Origin: Tiliqua scincoides
Lineage: Eukaryota; Chordata; Lepidosauria; Squamata; Scincidae
NCBI RefSeq assembly: GCF_035046505.1
Contig: NC_089829.1
Location: forward strand, 2,092,001 to 2,156,000
Length of the DNA stretch: 64,000 bases
Direction: 5' to 3'
Every line of letters begins with the position of its first letter. The stretch's first letter is position 1. Shown here piece by piece: positions 9,938 through 20,528 of this stretch. The position numbers were made by a program, and so were the translations under genes. Below the pieces are notes generated by a model. The model saw nothing but the letters and a program-made list of their open reading frames with translations. It was not told where the DNA came from and made no database searches.

Positions 9938-11941
9938 CAGGGGTCCGCAACCTTAAACACTCAAAGAGCCATTTGGACCCGTTTTCTGGAGGAAAAAAAA
10001 CCTCAGGAGTCACAAAACCCTTTTGACATCTAAAATGAAGATAACACTGCATATATAGTTTTTTTTTTACCTTTATGCTCTTATAGGTCCCATTTTTATA
10101 ATGTAGCCCCCTCTTGTAGCTTTTAGTTAGTTTTGTCATACATTCTTGTCCTGTGTTTTCAGATGCCTGGTCCTCTATGGTGTTTTGCCTGATTCCAAGG
10201 CCATTCTCTACCTGGAGAATTATGCCCACTTTAAGCAAATTAGCTCCCCTTCTTTCCCCCAACAAATGACCCTGCTTCTGCCTGCAGTCCTGCTGGACCC
10301 CACCTCCAGGGTAGCTCGCCTGTTCAACCTGCTGAGGTCCTCTCTCCTGCTAGCAGCCTCCCACCACTACAGCAGACCCTTGGTCCTCAGCAGGTCTTGG
10401 GCACAGCAGCCACACACCAAACTCCAGTGTCTCCAGCAGTCCCTTAGTCACAAAGTCAGTCAGAGGCAGAGTATCCAGGGCAGAGTCCAAAGTCAATAAG
10501 CCAAGTCACAGTCCAAGGTCAGATTCCAGTCAAATCAGTCAGGGTATCCAAGTCAAAGTCAATAAGCCCAGTCAGTCTCCTCTCCAACCTGCACTCCTTC
10601 TCTAACCCACACCCCCCTTCCTGCCCCAGGTGCCCCTTATATCCCTGAGGGCCCTATTGCCTTCAAGTGGCTGCAGCTGTGCAGCACACTCTGCTGGATG
10701 CCCAGGCCTTACCCTTAAAGGGGCCACTGCTGACACCACATCTACCTCCTCACCAGATCTTCCAGGATTCCAATACATATGGCAGTTATGACATCTGCTT
10801 ATCTTACATGGATACTAAAGAACTCCCCCCACCTTCCAGAGGCACCCTGCTGGAAGGAAAAAAGGACACAGACTCCAGAGATGGGGAAGAGAAGAAGCCA
10901 GAGGTGGGGGGCAGCCACAGGCCAGCTTCTGCCCTGCCTGTCCTCCCTCATTCAGGCTGCAACCCTCTCCACACTATCCTGGGAGTAAGCCCCATTGACT
11001 ACAATGGGACTTCTGAGCAGACAAGTTGGTTGGAGCTCTCAGGTTGCAGTCCTCTCCACACTTTCCTGGGAGGAAGCCTCACTGACTATTTGTGAGTAGA
11101 CCTGCACAGTCGGAGGCTGAGGCTACAGCCCTCCACACCTTCCTGGGAGGAAGCCCCCCTGACTACAGCTCACTTGTGAGTAGACCTGCACAGGAGGGGG
11201 CTGAGGCTACAGCCCTCCACACCTTCCTGGGAGGAAGCCCCCCTGACTACAGCTTACTTGTGAGTAGACCTGCACAGGAGGGGGCTGAGGCTACAGCCCT
11301 CCACACCTTCCTGGGAGTAGCCCAGGGACTACATTGGGGCTTGCTCTCGAACAGACCTGCACAGGCTCCCACTCACCTGTCCTTGTGCTTGGCCTTGAGC
11401 AGGCTCCAAGGCTGCCATCCCAGGCACCCTTTCCTGGGAGTAAGCTTCATCTGCTGTAATGGGGCTTACAACTGAGTAGACATGCATGGGAGCAGGCTCC
11501 AAGGCTGCCATCCCAGGCACCCTTTCCTGGGAGTAAGCTTCATCTGCTGTAATGGGGCTTACTACTGAGTAGACACACAGGATGTCTCCTCAGCTGTGGA
11601 GGAAAAGCCTCTCCTTGCACTGAGTGGGGACCTGCTCAGGGAAAGGTGGGCTGCAAGGGCTCTCAATGACTGAGAAGGAGGGCCTCCTGCTGGAGAGTTG
11701 GGGAAGGGAAAAACAGGGAGCTTAAGCCTGCAGAGCTGACAAAATTGAAAAGTGAAACCAATGTGGGGCAGGTGCGGGTGAAGGGAGAGGAGGGCAGTGA
11801 GCTCAGGCGGCGGAGGGAAGCAGCCTGCCCTCCCAACACAGGTGCCTCCTGTTACCCCCTTTGCCACTTTCAGCCGAGGAGCTGCAGCAGACAGCTGAAA
11901 GAGCCACATGCAGCTCTAGAGCCGCAGGTTGCCGACCCCTC
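9938..11941. mobile_element. 2.0-kb hAT element with perfect 8-bp target duplication
   Basis: The element begins CAGGGGTCCGCAACCT and ends with the inverted GGTTGCCGACCCCT. CTCTAGTG occurs exactly at 9930-9937 and 11942-11949. This agrees with the nTCTAGAn-like target preference of hAT elements. No transposase frame is visible. The inside has acquired another repeat (about 10,440-10,800) and a tandem array (10,966-11,580). Confidence 0.8.
10966..11580. repeat. Tandem array of palindromic-repeat units, including an 84-bp unit
   Basis: About eight units of 75-95 bp share the core 'ttcctgggag(t/g)aagc'. Units between about 11,115 and 11,320 are near-identical 84-bp copies; because 84 is a multiple of three, they give an open frame repeating ATALHTFLGG. 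The last two units (about 11,405-11,580) form a separate near-identical pair. The array looks like local amplification of the palindromic repeat. Confidence 0.65.
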
Positions 11942-12165
11942 CTCTAGTGGCTGCAGCTGTGCAGCACACCTCCAGCTACCACCTGGGCTTTAATTTACTT
12001 TACTCAGAGCAAGAGGCACTGTGGACGCCACACCCTATCTCCTCAGTAATATCTTCCGCAATTCTAATACAAGCATTAAAACCCCAGAGTGATGAGGAGA
12101 GGAAATAATTCTCCACTGGAGGGGGGAGGTATCTGGAAGAGACAGCAGCCATTTCCAATAAAGCA

Positions 12166-12270
12166 GTGGTTTTCAAACCACCAGAACCCTTTTTTTTTTT
12201 TTAATGGCAAACTATTAGGACCCACCTAGCTTTGCAAGACTAAAAAAAGTTTCACTTTACCAGCTTACAT
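12166..12270. mobile_element. hAT-type left-end fragment
   Basis: It starts CAGTGGTTTTCAAACC, contains a T run and then 'ggacccacctag', like the other hAT left ends in this window. A CR1 3' end abuts it at about 12,272. Confidence 0.4.
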
Positions 12271-12271
12271 A

Positions 12272-13220
12272 AGAAAAGCCTAGCTGGATCAGGCCAAAGA
12301 CCCGTCTAGTCCAGCTTCCTGTATCTCACAGTGGCCCACCTGATGCCTCAGAGCCCAATCCTATGCATTGTCTACTCAGAAGTAAGTCCCGTTAGAGTCA
12401 ATGAAGCTTGCTCCCTGGTAAGTGGGGATAGGATTGGGCTGTCAGACAGCACACAGGATAACAGGAGACATGCATCATGGTGCCCTCCCTTGCATCTGGC
12501 ATTCTGAGGTAGCCTACTTCTAATATCAGGAGGTTGCAAAGACCCATCATGGCTTGTAACCTGTGATAGACTTTTCTCCAGAAATTTGTCAAACCCTCAT
12601 TTAAAGGCATCCAGGCCAAATGCCATCACCACATCCTGTAGCAAGGAGTTCCACATACCAGTTACATGCTGGGTAAAGAAATATTTTCTTTTGTCTGTCC
12701 TAACTTCCAGTGCTCAATTTAAATTGGTGTTCCCTGGTTCTGGTGTTGTGTGAGAGGGAAAAGAACACCCCCCTATCCACTTTATCCATCCCCTGCATAA
12801 TTTAATATGTCTCAGTTATGTCCCCCCTCAAACTCTACACTGAAGAGTGCCAAACGCCGCAGACTTTCCTCTTAAGGGAGGTGCCCCAGCCCAGAAATCA
12901 TTTTGGTTGCTCCCTTCTGCACCTTTTCCATTTCCACTATTTCCTTTCTGAGATGCGGCAACCAGAACTGGACACAATATTCCATTGTACAAATCGATTT
13001 GTACAATGGCACTATAATATTAGCCATCTTATTCTCAATACCTTTACTAATGATCATGAGTATGGAATTAGCCTTCTTCCCCACTGCCATGCGGGGGGTC
13101 AATAACTTTCATTGAGCTGTCCACCATCACCCCTAGATCCCTCTCCTGATCCATCACAGGCAGTTCAAAACCCATTAGTAAAGTTTTTATTCTTTGCCCC
13201 AATGTGCATGACTGCACACT
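12272..13220 (-). mobile_element. CR1 LINE 3' portion, minus strand
   Basis: The 3' end (CATAAGAAAAGCC... on plus) is at 12,272. The 3' UTR is split by a palindromic unit at about 12,354-12,442, and the reverse-transcriptase C-terminal tail follows up to about 13,220, where a DNA element begins. On the minus strand the phrases IENKMANIIVPLYKS and HLRKEIVEMEKVQK are visible, with frame changes. Confidence 0.8.
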
Positions 13221-14038
13221 TACTGCAGACGCTCACCTATAAGTCAATCTCACAGATAAGTCGAAGGCAGACTTTGAGAATTTTCTGTGGCCCTTGGATA
13301 AGTTGGGGTGGGGGTGGGGGCTTAGTGGAGCGTCTGACTATAATTTTACTGATTTCACCCAAGGCCATATCCTGAAAAATGAATTACCAGTACAATCAGC
13401 TTATACTGGAATCCAAATTAAATGCCTTAAAAACAAAATACTTGCCCCAGAATGCATTGTCAAGTTGCTGGCTGTTTGCCAACTTTTGGGCAGTAGATTC
13501 AGAGTAATGGACATTTGTTGGGGGGCAATGGAGAAGAGAAACTCACCACAATTATCCTCCCATGTGCTGCTTGAGTGGCTGAGTGCTGACTGTATGTGCT
13601 TTAGAAGATCTAATAATGCCTCCCTCCCCCCTCCCCCAAAAAACTTGCCCTTTTGTTACTTTCATGCTCCTGGCAGGATCATCTTCTGTCTATAGTGCAG
13701 CTTAACTCCCATCCTTATGCTGGGGGGGGGGGGAGTGAGGAAGGGCTGGGCTATGGGATCCCATTTCATCTTCCTTGATGTTCCCCTGGCAGCTCATCAA
13801 AAGAAGCAGACCTGGCTTATCTCATAACAATTGGCCTACTGTTGATTACTGCATTTGTTTTGCAAATGGTCTGAGTCTCTTGCCAGAGTGCATTTGCAAT
13901 TTGTGTCCTGTTAAAAGACATCTTGCTAATTATTGCTATGTTGAATCCCACTCCCCCCCATTGCCCACTTCCAAGACTAAAGAAGTGTGTAGGAGATTTT
14001 TCAGTGGTTGAAGTTGGTCTCTCTCTTCCAGTGACCAT

Positions 14039-14081
<43 letters not shown>

Positions 14082-14361
14082 TCATTCCCCCTGTATAAGT
14101 AGGAGAGGAATTGAAGAGGCAAGCGCGAGGACCCCCCCCCCGCCCAGAAAATTTCTCTCCTCAGTCTTATCTTGCTACAATTGGCTTGTTCATGAGCAGA
14201 GAGGCCACCTGCCTGCCAAAAGACATTTCTGCATTGTTTTGCAAATGATCTGTGTCTAGCTTTCAGAGAAAGTCCTAGGACTCCAGAAATCTCTCCTCCA
14301 CTCTCCCCTGAGCCATGTGACCAGCAGAAATTTCTCACCTTATAGGCAAGTATCTACCGTA
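13221..14361. mobile_element. DNA transposon, about 1.1 kb, non-autonomous
   Basis: The left end TACTGCAGACGCTCACCTAT and the right end, reverse-complemented, TACGGTAGATACTTGCCTAT form an imperfect inverted repeat. A related left portion occurs at 46,132-46,345. A long CT tract lies inside (14,041-14,073). No transposase was recognised. Confidence 0.5.
14041..14073. repeat. (CT)n microsatellite
   Basis: About 16 perfect CT units followed by a short GT run. Confidence 0.9.
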
Positions 14362-14373
14362 CATGGAAACACA

Positions 14374-14580
14374 GCTGCCATAACCAGTACTCTGCAATGG
14401 TTAGATCTCACCTGGAGTATTGTGTCCAATTCTGGGCACCCCACTTTAAGAAAGATGCAACCAAACTGGGGCAAGTTCAGAGGAGAGGGACGAGGATGAT
14501 CAGGGGCTGGAGGACAAGCCCCAGGAGGAAAGGTTGAGGGAACTTGGCATGTTCATCTTGGAGAAGAGAAGGCTGAGGGG
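14374..14580 (+). mobile_element. CR1 LINE fragment, second subfamily
   Basis: The phrase 'gttagatctcacctggagta' and what follows match the CR1 at 28,431-28,625. The fragment stops where the copia LTR begins (14,581), so the LTR element was inserted into a pre-existing CR1. Confidence 0.75.
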
Positions 14581-17120
14581 TGTTGGAGTTTGGTGCAACT
14601 CCGTCTGCTGTCCAAAGGTGGCAGGATACTGTCCTGAAAGGGTTAAGCCATGGCCCAGTGACCCTACACTTTTACCTGTCCCCTTTGGATGACCTATGTG
14701 GGGGTGTGGCCCAGACACTATAACCTTCCCTTCTACTCCGTGCATGCCCCCTCTTCCTCTCTGAACACTGACCTGACAAGATGGGTCACAGCAGGGCTCT
14801 GCTGGCAACGCCATCTTGACCACATGGCACACGCAGGACGAGGCAGCTCCAGGGCCTTGTTACCTCAAGTTTAGTGTAACCTCTGATCAAAATCAGATGC
14901 CGTAACATATGCTTCTATGGAACCGTGAGTAAATGACTTCTTTTGCAACTTCAACCAGCCATTGTCGTTTGACTTTCTTGATTAGCAGTCAGCTAATTAG
15001 TGTGGGAGCTTCTCTTGGATTGATTCCCAGCAAGAGGGGGGGCTGCTGATGAAGCTACTCTGCTTCCCCCCTAAAGAGGAAACCATTTTTTTTAAGATTC
15101 CTCCAACAGGTTATGGGCCCAGGGACCGGACACTAAGGAACCCAGGGACCGTGCACTAAGGAACCCAGAGACCAGGTACCAAGAAACCTAGGTGGGTTGT
15201 GCACTGGGAAGCCCAGATACCTTGAAAGAATATTTTTTGATTTTTGGGAACTTTCCCCACCCACTCTATAAGACTGAACTTGCTTGCTGAGTAAACAATG
15301 GCAGAAGGAACAGACATAGGAGCCTTAGCCGTCCAACCAATGGTCAGGCTGAACCCCAAAAGCTTCCACAACTGGCATTGTAGGATTATGGCAGAAATCC
15401 AAATACATGGAGCATTGTCTGCTCTAGAGGCAGAGTGTCCTACTAGTGGAGAGGCGGCAATCTCAGTGAGGAGCAGAGAAGATGGCAAAGCTAAGTGCCT
15501 CATTCTCAGATCATTAACTGATCTTCAATTGCCTTATGTAAGAGAGGCTAAAACAACAAAAGAAATGATGACTATCCTGACTGAAACCTATGCAAAAACA
15601 GGAGTGAAGGATCAGTTCAGATTGATTAATGAGTTGTGTTGCCTCAAATTAGGAAGAAAGGAGGACTGTGATAAATACTGTAGCAAGTTGACTCAGCTCT
15701 TCAATGACTTAGCGCTTACCAACTTGGTTTTTTCGGAAGACCAAAGAGTGGCATACCTTGTAGGATGTCTTGATGAATCTGTTTTTGGAGGCTTTAAGTC
15801 AGCAATATTTGGAAGAGAGAGAAAGGAGTATAAAGCCATACTTGCAGAGCTGAGATCATGTTGCGGACCCTTCAGGCAAGAGTATCTTGCAAGGAGTAGA
15901 TCAGATTACTGTACAAGGCAAAGTTTAAACCAAACAAAGGACTCTTAAGGGGTCACCTTTGCAACAAAGAAGGCCACTTGGCTCGCCTTTGTGACTCAAA
16001 ACAGCCAGGTGTAAAGGTGCACCTAAGCTCCACCCAAGGCAGAGGAAAGGGTCAGAGAGAGAATCAGAAGAAGGGGGTTGGCAATCCCACTCTCAGATTT
16101 ATAAGCAGCAGCTCAAACCAAAGGAGTAATAATGATTTTTGCCTCAGAGGAGAAAAAGTAGAAAAGAAGGAATGGATTATTGATTCAGGATGCTCATTTC
16201 ATACATGTTCCATCCGAAGTTTCTTTCAGGAAATGGACACAGACGTGGAAGGTTAGATTACCATAGCTGATGGTAAGAAAGTCCAGATCCAAGGAAAAGG
16301 GACAGTGAAAATGAAATGTGTAGCAGACGATTCAATAAACAATATTACAGTACGTGATGTTGTGTATTCTCCAGACATAAGTGGAAACATGCTAAGTGTA
16401 TCAAAGATAGTCAAATGTGGGCACACAGTTATCTTCACAGAAAAAGGCTGTGACATCATACGAGTAAGCAATAATACTTTAACAGGTCAAGGTTTTGAAA
16501 GAGATGAAGTTTATGTTTTAGAATTGTGCCAAGAAGAAGCACAGCTGATGAGTGCCAAGCAAACCTGCAGCAAAGACTGTTTGAACTTGTGGCATCGCAG
16601 GCTGGGACACAGAGACACAACTGCAGTCCTGGACTTGCAAAACAAGGACCTCGCAAAAGGAATACAGGTAAAACACTGTGAGAACTATCCAGACAGATGT
16701 GTATGTTGCATCAAAGGCAAGGCAGTCAGTCCATCCTTCCCAAAGAGGACTGAACAGCGCAGCACCAAAGTTCTGGAAATTGTACACAGTGATCTAGTAG
16801 GTCCAATGCCCAGTCACTCACTAGGGAACTATAAATATGTATTAACATTTGTAGATGATTTCTCAAGATATATAGTGCTTTATCTGCTGAAAGAGAAAAG
16901 TGAAGTTCCTGAGATGCTCAGAAAATACCTAGCCATGGTGAAGAACAAGTTTGAAAGGAATCCTGGCGCGTTGCAGACTGACAACGGTGGTGAGTACACC
17001 TCACAGCACACAAAGTCACTTCTAGAAAGTCAAGGAATCAAACACAAATTAACTGTACCATACACACCACAACAAAATGGTGTTGCAGAACGCAAAAATA
17101 GAAGCCTCTTAGAAATGGCT
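14581..17120 (+). mobile_element. Ty1/copia LTR retrotransposon fossil, 3' part missing
   Basis: Parts in order: 5' LTR (14,581-15,108, TG...CA); primer-binding site starting GGTTATGGGCCC at 15,109; gag-like region from about 15,298; a protease-like segment near 16,170 (IIDSGCSFH); and integrase with the pre-integrase zinc-finger region and core, including TDNGGEY and NGVAERKN, ending near 17,120. The reverse-transcriptase/RNase H region and the 3' LTR are absent from the window, replaced by a DNA transposon. The primer site is complementary to the internal anticodon-stem region of initiator Met tRNA, as in Drosophila copia. The element is broken by truncation and several coding breaks. Its LTR differs from the solo LTR at 27,610 by roughly 3% by eye, suggesting moderate age. 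Copia elements are rare in amniotes. Confidence 0.85.
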
Positions 17121-18780
17121 ACAGTTTGAGCCTCATTATTCAGGAAGGGTTCTGTTCCCAGATCTCAGGTGGATGGCAAAAATTGCACTAAAGCAAATCA
17201 ATTTAAAAAACAAAGTCCCTTTGCTCAGGTGACTTAAAAACAGCCTTGTTGACCTTGTGATGTAAGGTAAGTGTCATTAAGAAGACAATCCATCAATCCG
17301 TCTCCCCCCAAGAGCTTAGAAAGGCTTCACTCAACCCCTCCCTTCACCAATGCAGTGAAAAGCAGTGTGCCCCAAGGATCTGTCCTGGGACCGGTGCTTT
17401 TCAACCTCTTCATAAATGACCTGGAGACAGAGGGGTGAGCAGTGAGGTTACAAAGTTTGCAGGCGACACCAAACTTTTCCAAGTGGTGAAGACCAGAAGT
17501 GATTGTGAGGAGCTCCAGAAGGATCTCTCCAGACTGGCAGAATGGGCAACAAAATGGCAGATGCGCTTCAATGTCAGTAAGTGTAAGGTCATGCACATTG
17601 GGGCAAAAAATCAAAACTTTAGATATAGGCTGATGGGTTCTGAGCTGTCTGTGACAGATCAGGAGAGAGATCTTGGGGTGGTGGTGGACAGGTCAATGAA
17701 AGTGTCGACCCAATGTGCGGCGGCAGTGAAGAAGGCCAATTCTATGCTTGGGATCATTAGGAAAGGTATTGAGAACAAAACAGCTAATATTATAATGCCA
17801 TTGTACAATTCTATGGTAAGGCCACACCTGGAGTATTGTGTCCAGTTCTGGTCGCCGCATCTCAAAAAAGACATAGTGGAAATGGAAAAGGTGCAAAAGA
17901 GAGCGACTATGATTATTACGGGGTTGGGGCATCTTCCTTATGAGGAAAGGCTATGGCGTTTGGGCCTCTTCAGCCTAGAAAAGAGACGCCTGAGGGGGGA
18001 CATGATTGAGACATACAAAATTATGCAGGGGATGGACAGAGTGGATAGAGAGATGCTCTTTTCACTCTCACATAACACCAGAACCAGGGGACATCCACCA
18101 AAATTGAGTGTTGGGAGAGTTAGAACAGACAAGAGAAAATATTTCTTTACTCAGCGTGTGGTTGGTCTGTGGAACTCCTTGCCACAGGATGTGGTGACAG
18201 CATCTGGCCTGGACGCCTTTAAAAAGGGATTGGACAAGTTTCTGGAGGAAAAATCCATTACGGGGTACAAGCCATGATGTGTATGTGCAACCTCCTGATT
18301 TTAGAAATGGGTTATGTCAGAATGCCAGATGCAAGGGAGGGCACCAGGATGAGGTCTCTTATTGTCTGGTGTGCTCCCTGGGGCGTTTGGTGGGCCGCTG
18401 TGAGATCCAGGAAGCTGGACTAGATGAGCCTATGGCCTGATCCAGTGGGGCTGTTCTTATGTAAAGTGATTATCATTCTTTCAAGTGGCCAGGGGGAAGA
18501 GAGGGGTTGCCTGCCAAGAAAATGGATTGTCAGCCAGCTGCGCCCTCTCTCTCTCACACACACACACACAGGAGGTTATTGTTAAAGTACTGTTCAGTTT
18601 AAAAAACAGTCCTTTAATGATAACCTCCTTGATGTGTGTGTGAGAGAGAGACTGATTTTAAAGGGATGCATTTTTCCCTTCTCCAGGGATCAGCACATTC
18701 CTTCTCATTTGCAGGGGCCATTCGTGTTGAGTCAAATCTGTGTATAAAAAATTTGTATATAACAAGGTTGGACCTGTATG
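17121..18780. mobile_element. DNA transposon split by a CR1 insertion
   Basis: The left end begins near TACAGTTTGAGCCTC (17,120) and the right end, reverse-complemented, is TACAGGTCCAACCTTGTTAT (18,779). The right part has GT/CA and GA runs around 18,555-18,650, some arranged as an inverted repeat. A CR1 occupies about 17,346-18,463. The element abuts the truncated copia integrase. Confidence 0.55.
17346..18463 (+). mobile_element. CR1 LINE, 5'-truncated, 3' end intact
   Basis: It starts inside the reverse-transcriptase domain ([20 protein letters not shown]), runs through FAGDTKLFQVVKT and the long C-terminal region ending DKFLEEKSITGYKP, then the 3' UTR and the terminal 'ggggctgttcttatgt'. 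The 280-codon frame 17,435-18,277 is open, so the copy is fairly young. Confidence 0.9.
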
Positions 18781-18782
18781 TA

Positions 18783-19150
18783 AACTTTTGAGTTTTTTGT
18801 CCCACTGAGCATCTCTTTACACTTGCATTGAAGTGCATCTGCCATTTTGCCATCCATTCCCCACTTTGGAGAGATCCTTTAGGAGCTCTTCACAATCTCT
18901 TCTGCTCTTCACCACTTGAAAAAGTTTAGTGTGGCCCGCAAACTTGGCCACCTTGCTGCTTATCTCCGACTTCAGGTGATTTTTGGAAAAGTTGGAAAGC
19001 ACTGGTCCCAGGTCAAATCCTTGGGGTACATTGTTTTGCACCTCTCCATGGTGAAAATTGCCCATTGACACCTGCTCTGTTTCCTGTTCCTCAACCAGTT
19101 CTTAATCCATGAGAGGATCTGCCCTCTCATTCCTTGACTTTACTTGTGTG
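18783..19150 (-). mobile_element. CR1 LINE internal fragment, minus strand
   Basis: On the minus strand, phrases equivalent to [28 protein letters not shown] and KWQMHFN can be read with drift. It is older than the plus-strand copies. Confidence 0.75.
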
Positions 19151-19224
19151 GATCTGAACACAGTATTTATTCATGCCATGTGTAAGCAAAACAGCCCAAA
19201 TCAAGCCTTTATATTTAAGAGTAA

Positions 19225-19403
19225 GGGCCCAATCCTATCCAATTTTGCAGTGCTGGTACAGCTGTGCTAGTGGGGCATGCACTGAATCCTGTGGTGGGGA
19301 GGCAGTCACAGAGGCCACCTCAGGGTCAAGGAGTATTTGTTCCCTCACTTCAGGGCTGCATTGCAACTGCACCAGTGCTGGAAAGTTGGATAGGACTGGG
19401 CCC
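19225..19403. mobile_element. Harbinger-like MITE
   Basis: The inverted ends are GGGCCCAATCCTATCCAATT and its complement at 19,380-19,403, with AT-rich TAA/TTA flanks. The inside ('gcatgcactgaatcctgtgg') is the same as in the 33,205 and 36,551 copies. Confidence 0.7.
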
Positions 19404-19426
19404 TTAATCAGCTCATTGTATGCACT

Positions 19427-19607
19427 GGGGACCCAATCCTATCCAATGTTCCAACACTGATGGAGCCATGTCAAGGGCTCATGCACTGCATCCTGTAGCG
19501 TGGGGCCAGTCACAAAGACCCTCCTCAAAGTAAGGGAATGCTTGTTCCTTACCTTGGTGCTGCATTGTGGCTACAGTGGTGCTGGAAATTTGGATATGAT
19601 CAGGCTG
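19427..19607. mobile_element. Harbinger-like MITE, diverged copy
   Basis: It begins GGGACCCAATCCTATCCAAT and has the same internal order (gcatgcactgcatcctgtag-like, cagtcacaaagac) as its neighbour; the right end has decayed. Confidence 0.6.
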
Positions 19608-20365
19608 TAAGCCCCCAGCGTATGTACAGGAGCCATTTGAGAAGTCTGTGCAGGAAGTCAGAACACACATAGGTTGAAACCACCAGCTCTTGCCACCCCA
19701 GCACTATTGCGCCAGCACAGAAGCACCGCAAAGGACATGCGGTGCCTGCCTGAAGGCACCAAGACAGCAGCAGATGTCTGCTGCTCAGGGAGAGTGTGTG
19801 CCTCCCTATGTCAAGGTGGGTCCGTAGCACAGGGGTTGACCAGCTGCTCTGCATGACCCCAGATGCCAGAGCCAGTCCCTGGCAGCATCAGAACTGGGAG
19901 CAGCAGCCCATCAGGTTGGGCTGACAGTCTTGAACCAGATGGAGACCAGCACCAACTGCACCTGTCTGTGTCCAAAGTACCTGGTGCTGCCCAGATTCAA
20001 GGGTCAAGATCACAGACCTGGTCACTCTGATTTTCATGAGGTTTACTTAAAAAGAATTTTCAGACAGAACAGTCCTCACTGGCCCTTTGCTGTTTCATCC
20101 AGTTTTACAATTGTATCTAAAACAACTATTTCTCCTTTTTGTTGGTTGCGAGGGGGAAACCCACCATATATCAAAATGGGAAGAGGAGGAAGATACTCAG
20201 CTCACAAAGGAAGATGGCAGGTTCAACAAGCCTAGGGGGAAAATAATTCTGGGAAAGATACAAGTACTGCACTGCCAGACCTCAATTTTTTCTCCCCTTT
20301 TCAGTACTTTCATTTATTAATTGGTGCATAATAGAGTCAACAAGACACAAGATTGACTCTTGTGA
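19608..20365. other. Intergenic, nothing recognised
   Basis: No gene or named repeat is visible. Short open frames occur on both strands without domain features. Confidence 0.35.
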
Positions 20366-20528
20366 CCAGGGCACGCACCAGGTGACTCAGGATCAGGGCC
20401 TGGCACCGGACACACTTCTCCAAGGTGCTCTGTGTCAGGAGAGAAATCTCACTCAGGGGGCTGGAGAGGCGTGTGGTGTCCAAGGCTCACCTTCATGGCT
20501 ATGGTTTCAGGGCAGAAGAGTGACCATG
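20366..20528 (-). pseudogene. Partial copy of FBLIM1 LIM2 exon and upstream intron
   Basis: This segment repeats 23,699-23,861 at a constant offset of 3,333 bp, same orientation, with only about two differences in about 163 bp. It contains the last 99 bp of intron 5, the splice acceptor, and the first 64 coding bases of the LIM2 exon (STLEKCVRCQALIL...). The rest of the exon and its donor are missing, so it cannot supply a whole LIM domain. It lies about 1.8 kb beyond the FBLIM1 stop codon. Confidence 0.92.

Larger units (their letters stand above)
9600..12100. repeat. Unclassified repeat hosting an hAT insertion; second copy nested within
   Basis: The segment 9,700-9,937 ('cagggtatccaa..caaagtc', 'cccagtcagtctcctctc', 'ctgcactccttc') continues after the hAT at 11,950 with 'gctgcagctgtgcagcacac'. 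The same order runs uninterrupted at about 10,440-10,760. These are two copies of one unnamed repeat, the second lying inside the hAT that split the first. Confidence 0.55.

Noticed and set aside
10966-11580. CRISPR-like array
   Set aside because: The units are contiguous tandem repeats with drift in a eukaryotic hAT, not identical repeats separated by unique spacers.
15109-15125. tRNA-like match to initiator Met tRNA
   Set aside because: Only the short primer-binding complement is present; there is no cloverleaf or promoter boxes.
15298-17120. Copia gag or integrase as a domesticated host gene
   Set aside because: The LTR, primer site and standard gene order identify an ordinary retrotransposon fossil, and nothing suggests host use.
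17435-18277. 280-codon open frame as a host reverse-transcriptase-like gene
   Set aside because: It is the C-terminal part of a CR1 LINE repeated many times in the window, ending in the CR1 3' UTR.
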